DNA from: Acanthaster planci
Lineage: Eukaryota; Echinodermata; Asteroidea; Valvatida; Acanthasteridae
Assembly: GCF_001949145.1 (NCBI RefSeq)
Contig: NW_019091572.1
Coordinates: forward strand, 309,767 to 373,766
Direction of reading: 5' to 3'
DNA: 64,000 bases
The stretch's first letter is position 1. Every line of letters begins with the position of its first letter. Under the pieces are notes generated by a model. The model was not told where the DNA came from. It was given only the letters and a program-made list of their open reading frames with translations, and did no database searches. Shown one piece after another: positions 28,401 to 40,400 of the stretch. The translations under genes and the position numbers were made by a program.

Positions 28401-31400
28401 TGGCATCTACGGCCGAATCCGCTGCATTTTGGCCAACCTTCTCCAAGAAGCCTTTAACAGTCCCATCCCCTGTGGAATAAGGAAAACCGTACGTTTCTGG
28501 TTGGATATTTTTCATTCGTAGGAGAGGTTGTACGTGGATAAACTGATCAAAGCAGCGAGAGCATTAACAAAAGGAGGCCTACAGTACTTCAAGCAGTCAG
28601 TGTGTAAATGCAGACCTTCTTATCACTCTCTAAAAGGTGCATGTCGATTTGCACGTCTCCTCCTTTCTTGTGTTAAAAGTAAAGGTGCAAATACATTCAT
28701 TTTTGATAGCTGTAGGCCTACCACTCTGTGTGAGATTTTTGTAGGGAGGTAAATTATTTTAGTAGAATTTGTTTCTTTAGTATATAGGCACGCTTTTATT
28801 CGGTAACTAGAAAATAACAGATAAAGCATCAAAAGACTAAAGCCAACGGACCTGGAAGAGTGTACGTAGCATTCTCATTGCAAAGTGGAATCGGCACTAG
28901 GGTTTTCCTGAGTATGTCAATAGAGGGCGTGTTACACTCTGTATCTGGCAGGCAGAGGGACAGGGCTAGATCTAGCACAAACACCTTGTCCTCAGTCAGC
29001 TTGTCAATGGTGTAGATGAGGGTCAAGGCTTTCCCAATCTTGAGCTGCTCCTGGGTACCTGGTGAAAATATGTAGCCACCTTATGAATCGGTAAACTACA
29101 AGTACGATAAATACAGTATAGTCAAACCAAAATCAAAAAGTACTGGTCGTTCGTCTTTTTTCTGTTATTTTAGGTTGGCTCTTAAGTTGATGTAACTTTG
29201 TAACATAAACCCAACAAATTGGGATGAGTCAAAGTTTGTTAACTGATTCTGTTTGTTAACATTAGGGGAAGTAAATGAAATGTGTTAACATTCAGGGGAA
29301 ATCGACACCCACAACATGATTTTGGTAGATGATACACCTACCCCAGTGGTAGTCAAATATGGTGAACATCAAGGACCACTTTCCAAGCCCAACAGACAAC
29401 GTGAACTTGCATGGGTCTAGAATCAGCCACGCATTGACCGACAGTATGGTGACTTGCAGATCAAGTTCAACACAGCATCGGATGCCAAGGCATTCTCGTG
29501 ACAGCTCACAGGTCAATCCGGTCGACACTGATGGTAGACTGACGTTAGTGCAAACTGTGTATAGAAAGAGCCGAGCAAAACGGCTATTGACTTGTGGTTC
29601 TATCGTAGCTTTGCACCCCAGCAGACTAGGTTAAATTGCCGGTCAGGTTTACAATAGGGTTTCGTGGTTTTTTACCCAGAAAATTCTTTTTTGGTTTAAA
29701 ACTGTAGCTGCCTCTCGTCACTTTTACTGAAAAGGGTTCTTCAGACAAGCATGCCACAGTACCTGGGATGCCTTATAGGGGAATTGTTGATTTCATAAAT
29801 ACCGAAATGTTCAACAATAAGGCCATTCAATTCTGAACTCTCTTTCATAACAGGATCAGCGATGCAAATGCTAATCATGCAGACATACAAGAGTAATTAA
29901 ACCCCATATATATACACATATTTACTTCACTTTACCAACTTTCTGACAGGTCGGATGAGGACTGGCTTTTGAGACAGCCTTTAAGCTACAAAACCTTTAC
30001 AAAACTCAGTAGCTTCAAATGACAGAAAAATAATCTGGACACAAATTTACACACAAAAATAGCCACATGTACCTTCTTCACCTGCAACCAGGGCTGTAGT
30101 GTTGCAAGGTTCGTCATAAATCTTATCCTTCAGGCCAATGTACTCTAGCAAGATGTTTACCGCCTGCTGACCAGCATTCCGACCAACTGCAGCCACAAAC
30201 TCACTCAAGTTATTGCCTCCTGTTGATTAAGAAAGATTAACGGTATATCATTGATTGATTAAATTTCTTCTGAACTTGTCACGGGATGAGACAGGAATAA
30301 AATAATATATAAGGCGAGGCAGCAATCAAACTCTTCCCTAGGTTATTGGGTGTGTAAATGGGTTCTGACCAGAACAATGAAATTACAAGCTGACAATGAG
30401 ACACTGCCTATTAATTAATCATATCAATGTTGCCAAACAGGGACCTCTAATACCTTTTCACAGAACATTGTTAAATTTATAGATACCATGATGGTAATCC
30501 ATTTAAACCCTGCGTGGAGGGAGTGGCCTCTTTTGGAGAGGCCACCTGAGCTAATTAATGTGTAAACATTTTTTCGTCAAAATGCAACAACTATTTATCA
30601 TACCCTACCCCTGTTCATGCTTAAAAACCTGATTTAGTCCCTTTGAAGCCAGGGCCTCCCTAGCCAGAAAAATAAAAAAATCAAGCCAGCCTCCCGCCAG
30701 CCCCCAGCCAACTCCTATAAGACTGTGTGCTAAGTGGCCCCTTGAGTACAATCTAAAGGATTATTTACAAAACAGTGCCTGGGCCAGGCAGTGGAATGTT
30801 TCTTATCATTGACAGCTGTCTGGAACTTGTCAGAGGCCTCTTTTAACTGTCTTTGAAGTGTTATTTTGGTTGGGGGCTGTTGTGGTTGCGGTGTGGCTTG
30901 GCTGGCGCGTGGCGAGGCCCCCCTCTCATATCGAGATAGCCTGGGTAGACTGGGTACCGATAGCCACGGTACTGTGATGTACTTTTGGTGGTTTTTAAGA
31001 ACCGTAGAGGCTAGGGGGCAACCACTGAAGCATTTATATACCTTTAGGACAGACTCGGGGCTCTGCAACCCTGAGAAATGATAAGGTCTCTTCTGGTGAG
31101 TCCGCTCCCGCCACCATGCAGAACAAATTATACCGCGTCCTGGGGTTTATCAAAATTCCAGTGATCAACCGAGACTGAATTAGTATTAACAGCTGAAACG
31201 CATCACTATGATTGCATTCTGCTTACCTGGAAGGGAGAATGAGAAGTTGGAGTTGCAGACAGGAATGGGCACCCTGTAGTCCTGAATGATGTCTAAATCA
31301 AAGATGCAATCCTCGCCACTCGGACAGACAGATGCCCCAAAGTCAATCCTAAACACCTTTTCAGCATCCACTTTGTCAATGGAATATTTCAAGGCAATCA

Positions 31401-34400
31401 CACCAATGTTTTGCTGCTGTGGTTGTCCTGAGTACACATACAAAGCATGGAAACAAATTACGTACTGGACGACCAGAACGGTACAGCTTGAAGTTATCAG
31501 GCAATGCTAAAACGTTTTGCATATTTAAGAGGCCAAAATGTACGCAGCTGACCACCAGCTGTTTCATGGCTACTGCTTAATTTTTGAAAATGATTTGCCG
31601 GGGGCAAATTTCGATGATAACGCACAAAAATATTTGTTGAAGGCAGGGTCTTTAAAGCTGTAATATCAGAGCAGGGCCCCTTTACATCTAGTAACAACCA
31701 TGCCCATGACTTTAAACTAGTTGTGACCAAGAAATACTTCGACATAATATTATTTACCGAATGTTTAGAAAATTTCAAAATGGGGGAAATTGGCTCATTG
31801 TCATGCCAGTATAAATAACAAGCAGTGCCATAGGCGAATACTTCACGATTACTCACTGTGGCTTTACAGATAATCCGAAATTTTCACAAGAACCCTCAAG
31901 TCTGAATGTGAGCCTAGACATTCAAACTGAAACGGTAAGAAACAGGCCGGTAAGTTGCTTGTTTATTGTTCAACCACTGCGTTGACTGTACTTGTATGAC
32001 TACAGAAAAATACTTGTGAAGTACATTCGGATAACTCCACTACAATACTGAGAAGGATCGCAATATGACACTGACTCACCCCAATCATAACTCAGTAGTA
32101 ATTTCTTATATTTGAGGTGCTGAAAGGCGACAACAAAGGTGAAGTCGCAGGCGTTGACCTCCACGAAGGCGTTGATCGATCGGCGGAATTTTATCTTCTG
32201 GAGGTTGAGCTCCAGGCAGCAGTCAAGACGGAGACAGCTTTCGCTCAGGGAGCAGTAGGCCACCTTAGCCAGTTCCGGGGAGAACATTGGCAAGGTGAGG
32301 TACCGACATGCTGTGCAGGCGAAAGACCAGTTTTAAGAAATTAATAATGACAATGGGTGACGGTAAAGTGAGAACAATTTCTCTGAGAACAACTGTTAGT
32401 ATGTCCAGGGATATAAATAAGTTTGTTTAAAAACACAGATTGATGGACAACTACACCTTTTTTGCTTTTATATAAGAGTGCAGAAGGCTACCACACATTT
32501 TCTTACTTCTGTCATCTTCAGAGAGCCTGGCCTCCAGTTCCATCCTGGTACCTGTGGTTGCAAGTTGTCTGCTTTCCAGTGTATCAGTAAGCTGGGACTC
32601 AGTCAAACTCGAAGGTGTTTGACATGGATTTTTGTCACTCAAAAACTCCTAGAATATGAAGAAAGGCGACCCATACTTCTTATAAAATAAGCATTGTTGA
32701 ATTGTCTCTTCTACTGATCTAATTTGAAAAAAATCCTAATTTTAGAGGATTGGAAATCGAAAATCCCATTTTCAAACTGTTTAGCCCTAAGCTCACCATC
32801 TTTTTCTTTGGTCAACAGGCACAGTAATTCTGAGCTGTATCTCTTCAAATCATTTGCAGACAAACAAAATGGATAACTGATATTAAGCCCAACAAATTTT
32901 TGACAGCTCATTAGTATATTGGTTTTGGATTTGCGGATCTGCTCGTAAGAAAATAGTGCTGGAAAATATGAACAGAATACTATATTGATATATTATATAT
33001 TGAGTGCTTACTCGTTTTATTGGAAAAATATTTCTTCGCTTGGCAAATTGCCGTATAATCTTGAAACTATGATATTGTGATATAAACTCACCTTTGGTAT
33101 GCCAAGCTCGTCCAGGACGTAGCGCAGGGCGGCTTCAGCGCCTGCCTGCAGTGCCTCTGCTCCAGTCTGTTTGAGTATCTTCTTCAGGGCAGCACGGGAG
33201 AAGTACTCCTCAAGATCAACTAAGACACAACAAACATGAATTTAATACAGACATTTACTTCAGATTACGGATAGGTTGATTCTCTGTGTTGGAGAATCGG
33301 TCATTCCTTCAACCTTTGCCACTTGTGATGTCAATCAAGGGGTGGATTTTGTAGTACTGCTAGAGGTACAGCACCGCACTATGACTTTTCATTTGTTCAC
33401 ACGTTAAACAGTGAGCACAAAATATGTGTCACTCGTCCATGGCACATTAAAAGATAATGGACCCTGGAAATGCAGGGACTTAAGAGTAATATTTCTGATT
33501 GGGTTCAATTTATGTTGTGATTATGTCTCATTTATGGCAGAATAGTAGACACCTCTGTCGGAGTCCTAGTGGACCCCTGTTGGTTGCCCAAGGGACTTAG
33601 CCCATGGCATCTGATTATCAAATTTTCAAATACGTTTCGGGACTTGCTTCCAGTCTGTCACACACTTGTTTCTCAAATTATAAGTATCGTGCACGCATTT
33701 CACACAAGATTTGTTAGTATATTTAATGGTCTGTCGTGCTTACTATTCGGCCAAGTGATGGTTCCGTTTGGGTGACAGATGGGTAAGGGGATGGCTGAAT
33801 CTGTCAATACGTGGATGAATGAGAAACAGTCTGCATCACCAGTCTTCGGGCAGAAACCAACTGACATGCTGACCAGTAGTTGTGTCCTACTCTTTTCAAT
33901 CTTGAACCTGAAGAGTTGACATAACGTGAAGAGTGAGATTAAGAAAGCAGTCATTGGGAGGGGAGAAATGAGGGTGTCAGCCACTGTGAAAAATTGTAAA
34001 AAAAAAAGAAGAGATTTGAGAGGAAAAAGGGAGAAAAGAAAACGAGAATGATTAATTTTCTTAAACGTAACTTAGAAAAGCAACTTAGAATAGACCCTCT
34101 CTCGTTTATGGCTTATCAGTTTGCTGCTGATGTTCTTGCCCCTTCCAAAATCTACCAAGCTCGAATAAAGTCATGCAATGGTGAAGTGCCCTCTCCATTG
34201 GTTAGAATAGTGCACTATTGTCTTTTGAAGCATGTCAACCATGAAGTTTGTACGAATTCGAATGGTTACGTAAGCGCAAGCAGTGTGTACTTCGCACTGG
34301 AATGGCTTTGATTGATACGGTCGCAAGGAATGGAGCGACAACCAGGCAAATTGTTTCAACATTGGACAGAATGACTATTTTCCACTTCCCATTTATACAT

Positions 34401-37400
34401 TTTTGGAAAGTTAACATTCATTTCAATAGTGTAAACTAATTAATACAGTCCTGGACCAGTGTATTTGCTCATTGCTATTTTTGCAGCATGCGCCTAAAAG
34501 GTCGAAAAATCCCTAAAAGCACAAACCCTCTTCAGACATAACGGTTTCAACAACGCAGACAGATAAAGAAACACTCCCGTTGGAAACCTTTTTAAAAATC
34601 CCTCATGCACAAAATCCTGGATCCACCCCTCTTTTCAATCGCATCCTTCTCAACTTGGCCCCACGAAAGCATTGTATTTCACACTATGTGCCGTTCACAA
34701 ACATCTAGAAGAGAGACGTGAAATAATTCTTTTGTAAAAACGTTTGACAACATCATATTAGAACAAAAACAAAATTACCTCAAGTGCAATTCCATATCAT
34801 CGACAAATGGGATGTCGAACGGCACAGGCACATCTAATTCTTCACCTAGAGAGAAAAACAACTTTGAATTTTATTGAAAATCCCCTTCAAGATATATTTT
34901 ACATTCCCAGATTGATGCATTTCTTTCTGGTCACATAATCTATGAAAAGTATACCGACTTATGTAAGCCTTTTGAGAGGAATTCACCCTCCAGCGGGTGG
35001 AGCGCTTGGTATCGAATAATCTAAGAAGTAATAAGGAAGGCTAATTTTACTTGTTTTAGAAATTAACCCTAAAAGAATCGGGGGTGGAATCCCTTTCAGT
35101 AGTTCCTCCAATATGGTAATAATGCCAAGCTTTTAGGATACGTGATGTGTCTTTCAAAACATGCATAGGTTAAAACAAAACAAGCGTGGGCCAGCTGAGT
35201 TATTGAGGGTATAATCTGCTTCCCTAGAGGTCCAAAAAAGGCATGGTCCTTGAAGGGTAACAGAACTTGTTTTTGAAGTACCCAACCTGCATATTATTCA
35301 GAGTAAATGAGTAAGAATTACAAAATAGCGGGTCATTTGTGAATCCTTATCAAAGAAAACAAATCTGCTACAAGGCCGCATCCGATTCTTGTCAACGTCT
35401 ATAGCGAGTTCTCTAGTTCTTCACCGCTTGCAAAATAGTGAGCAAATGCTAACATATTGACAAAACTCTTAACACCGATTCTGGAAATTGTTTTAATATT
35501 AATAATACAGAAAATGGGACAAACCAAATTCAGCTTCCAGGATTTGGATGGTATAGTTCCACGAGTTGACTCCGAGGACAAACTGGAATTCGCATGGGTC
35601 AAAACGCATAAATGCCTTAAAGGCCAGAGACACCATGAAGAGTTTGACATTCATACAGCACTCGACGCCTAGGCAGCTTGGATCAATCTTACAGTACACA
35701 TTCTTGGGCAAGGAGACTTGAAGCAGGGGACAACCTGAAAATCAAATCGAAAAAGTCCCAGGCACTCCATACCTCACTTAAATGGAAGACGAAAATGTAA
35801 AAACCAGTGAGACACTAGCCTGGCATGTAAAGTATTATGGAGATTTCATGCAGCATTGCGTACCTAGCAGCTTGTTCCAATCTCACAGTACACCTGCTTA
35901 AGTAAGGGAAACTTTGAGCAGGGGCACAAAAACAGTCAAATCAGCTGTAAGACAATGTGAAAGCGTGATTCCCAGAACTCCACAGTCGACAACAATACAC
36001 CATACATATAACATACACACAGAATAACCAACTTGTACTGAGCGCTTACGATCCTCGGGCTGTTTGTACCGCTGGAGTAAAGTTTTCCTGTCTCCTTGTG
36101 AACTCAGTCCGTGTTGCTGGAGCTCAATTCTCAGCATATCATTGGACAAAGACTCGGGCAGAACACACGGCTTGTCACTCACAAGTTTCTGCGGACAAAC
36201 AAAAAAGCAAATGTCCCGTGCACCTTTCTGAAGCACTTACCGACTGAAGGGAAACGTTTCCAAACAGTCTGCTGACTGAACTCGAAACTTTAACTTTAAC
36301 AGATTTAAATTGGTAACAAGGTTGGCCGCTGAACTTACAACAATCGTCTCGAGGACGGTCAGCAAGTCATCTGCAGTCTTCTCCAGTCCAAGCCGACGGG
36401 CAAATGCCAGGATGGCTCCAATCTTCAAGTTTCTTAATGTGAAGTTCTTGAAGGGAGATCCTGAGCCAATTGTTGGTTTGGGGAGACTAAGTGATTCCTC
36501 AGTCTGTTCTTTTTTACCTAAAGCCATTAAAACATCAAAAGAACAACGCATATCACAAACTTGCATTCCATACTTCACATTGGATATTTTTGCCTGAAAA
36601 CAACGAAGAATAAATTCCAATAGATAAAGGATAACATGTTGGATCTTGGTAATATTTCAATATTGTTCTCTAAAGTAATAAACTGGCAGTAAAACTATAC
36701 CTTCCGACAATGCTTGATTAAGAGAGGATGTCCGCTCGGGAGGTCTCCTGCTGGGATCAGGTCTGTCGGTGTTAGTGTCAGGGGGAGGTTTGCGCTCTGG
36801 GCTGGTGTCCATTGTTTCCCCATCCTTTCCGTCACCTCCAAGTAGGCTACCTTCCTTAAGTGTCTTACCCTATTGACAGAATACAAAAACGATCGTCCTG
36901 TAATTAAAAAGAAAACTGTGCTGTGGCCAATATTTTCGTTGGGACTACATGCGTAATGTTTGATTGCAAGCCCAAAATTCCTTCGTGGTTTGCAGAACTG
37001 TTAAAAATTCTCGACCTACCAACCACACCAGCTTGTAATCGTCACAAACTTGAGTCCACTTGGGCAACGTCAACGGTCTCTTGGCCAAGTAGCTGCTGGG
37101 GTCCACATACCCTTCCTTGGCGGCCAGATCAGCGGCTGACGGATCGTCGTCAAGAGCACCGTCCAGAATGGACACAAGGCGATTTGGCTCAGACTTCTTC
37201 ATGGACATGTGAATGTAGTTAAACGGTCCGCAGGTTCTGGACCGGCTGACTGTACCGATGACTGTTCCAGCAATCACCTTTCAAAGGGCATAAGACCATA
37301 ACAAAATGGTGGAGAAAGTGTTATAAAAAAATAATGCCAAACCTTCATCTGAAAATTTTCCACCCTGTATGCATCATCATAATAAAATAGTATGTCTGAC

Positions 37401-40400
37401 CTTTTCAGAATTGTACACAGCAGACACAGGGGAATCATTAATGGCTTAATCCCTTCACTACCTCAGATCCCGTTTAATTTAATAAACACTGAATTCTGTG
37501 GATGTTAATTCAACGTATATGCTTTTAATTTGTTGAATTCTTGTGTTCTTTTTAGATTAAAAAAAGGAAAATTAGCAGTTACATGAGATGTAACATTATG
37601 AAATACAATTTCAATGATAAGGTTTTTGTACGAGGTGTTTTCTGAATATGTTTTTAAAAAGACAATGTGTACTAAAGCCTTGTACAGTTACCAAAACACA
37701 TGTGAAACTGAACACGGTGTAAATTTAAAAGGAATTCCAATTACAAAGTTTAGTAAGCTACGTACATTTACTCCTTCATGTTCAGAGACGGTGCGATTGG
37801 GTTCAACATTGTCAATGAAGATCTTGATGTTCCGGAAGGCACCACCACCAGCGAGGAGAGTCACCTGGTTGGATTTACTCTTGAAAAGGAGGCCAGAAAA
37901 TGGTGCTACCAACTGCAAGCATCAAATATTTGAGCCGTTACAGGGCCGAATAAGGTTTTCTATTCTGAATAGTTCACCTTAGTAGTTAGTTGTTACACAG
38001 TTGGGTCTTGGACAGGATCTCAGTTTTAAAGATTCAGCAAACGTATGCCCATTTTTAATGCTGGACAACTTTTAGACCAACGTTGGGCACCAGGTGAATC
38101 GCTTAAATGTTGGCCAAACAGATTACCCAACCGCGTTGATTCTCTCCTGAATCATGGGAAACATGTTTACCCAACGGTTGAAGACAATGCTATTTTTACA
38201 GCCTCGTTTTTACCCAGTGTTAGGCCCTTTTAAGCAGGTAAGGGCCGGCGATTCAAGTAGTACACAACATTGGACAAAAAACTGCCCACAGTTTTTACAT
38301 TGAATGAACGGGGACTTCTATGTGTGCTGTAACAACAACTTGCACCGATTCATGTTTCAAATAATATTCAATGATTCAGGTTTGTCAGTAATTGCTAAAA
38401 CCCTTCCAAAGTATATATGAAAAGCTAGCCTGGGCTCCTGGCGGTATTTCCAGATCGACGCCCTGGTCCTCATATTGTCCATCTGAGTTCGTTGGGTAGA
38501 ATCCTCCCGACGAACACGCCCCCGATCCAGGCTCTCTGTATTTTCTGGGAAATCTTTCATGAGCCTTGGGCCCAAACAGTTTCATGACAAGAGCTTGAGA
38601 CTTTTGGTATCTAGAAGGAAACAATTCAAACACCGTGGTAATCTTTTCTACGAAGATCACAGTTCCGTCTGCTTAAAAACCAATTTGAATTTAGTTGTAC
38701 TTGGGGTCTCCTGGTTGTTACAGTGTTTGCAATGCATTTTGTCTCTCTGTGTGTGGGATTAGCCGTTTCACATTTTACTGCTGTATGTATTCTGAACAAT
38801 CTAATGTACTCACCCATCCTTCAGAGTCTGATAGGCTTCTTTGATAGCATCAACAGTGTTGAAGGCGAGATCATAGAGCTCAAAGAAGGGGGCCAAGAGA
38901 TCCTTAATAGGCTGTATTGGAGCCATCAATTCTTGTAGGATTGACTCAATCTCATCTCGGACCCTTCCCCTGAGGGTGTGCTGTTTATGGGAAGGAACAT
39001 TGAATGGTGCAATGAAATGACTCAGCAAGAGAGGACCATGACGTGAATTGGCATTAGGGAGAGGAGGAATGTTTTTAAAAGTTATGTGTAGTGGCCAATT
39101 TTCCACATCGGAGTTCAAACCTAACCGAGGGAACTTATTTGCTCGTAAAAGCAGTGTTGTGAAAAAGAATAGGGAGTTTTTCACGTTGGTTACCGAAAAA
39201 CCGCAGAATTCATAGCCATAAAAAAGCACCCAAAATGATGGGCATTTGGTTAGGCGTTCATTTACATGCATTAATAAAAATGCGGGTTGGAAGATGCCAC
39301 TGTTTTAATTTTTTCAGAAAAAATCTAGTGCGTTTTATTTTGGAGAAAGAAGTGGGAATCTTGAATCTGATTTGATTAAAAACCATATCACTGGTCCCAC
39401 ATCTCGAAATAAACTTTTTCCTATTGTTTGCTCACCGAGTCCACAGCACCCCCAGTCAATTTCTTGATGGGATCCGACGAGCTCTCGATCTCGTCCACCC
39501 AGTCGTTAAGATCCCGTCTGATGTTGCTGAGGTGTTCCCGTAATTCCTTGAGCATGTCACCGATGACATTGGGCAGGTCAAACCAATAAGGCCTCTGACC
39601 TAGAAAGGAGGTAGATGACAGAGGAAAAAATTGTGAAATAATTTTGGCTACAGTTTCAATCAAGGTCCACCTTCCAAAGGTACTGCCGAAAGCAAGAAAT
39701 CACAATTATAACTACCACATGAATATAACTTGTGTCTCACCTTGCTTGAAGAAATTGGCCTCTTCGATTTCCTTTTTGACATTGATGATTTCAATAACTG
39801 CAGTTCTAATGCTGGTTGATAAAAAAGGAACATGCCAAAGTGGCGAAATAATTTTGGCTTTTCCCTGGTGTGTGGTTAAATACAAAGTGGCATTGTTGGA
39901 AAGGTTTGTTCAGCCATAAGGAAGTACAGATGGACACTGTAGGTCCTATACTGTATAGTAAGCCTTACAGCAAGAGTGCAGTATCGAGCATTTATTCCTC
40001 CCCTATCATTAATGGCCTACCAATAATGTCCACTCTTTCCCTTGGTCCCAGATAGAGGTATTACACAATGCAACACTACACCACATACAACTTTCAACTG
40101 AAGAATATTTGACATTCCACGGATATTGTATTTCCAGTTAATTTTTTATTTATCAAACGCTTAAATTTATAATCACGGAAATCTCAACTAAAATAATTCA
40201 ACACTCAAGAAAGGTACTTGATGACTCCTTTGAAGATGTCTCCGATGGCCTTCAGGGGTGATTTGAGCAAATCCCTGATGGAGTCTGCGATCGCAGTGAT
40301 GGACTTCCAGATCTGCTCTGCGGCCCAGGGCAAAGTGACAGTGATTGCCTCATTGACAGCCTGTGGAAACACAAAACAATGGGAGTGGTTTGCAAATGAG

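Noticed and set aside
34048-34311. Plus-strand 87-codon frame
   Set aside because: Opposite strand within an intron, no domain pattern, ordinary length for chance in this composition.
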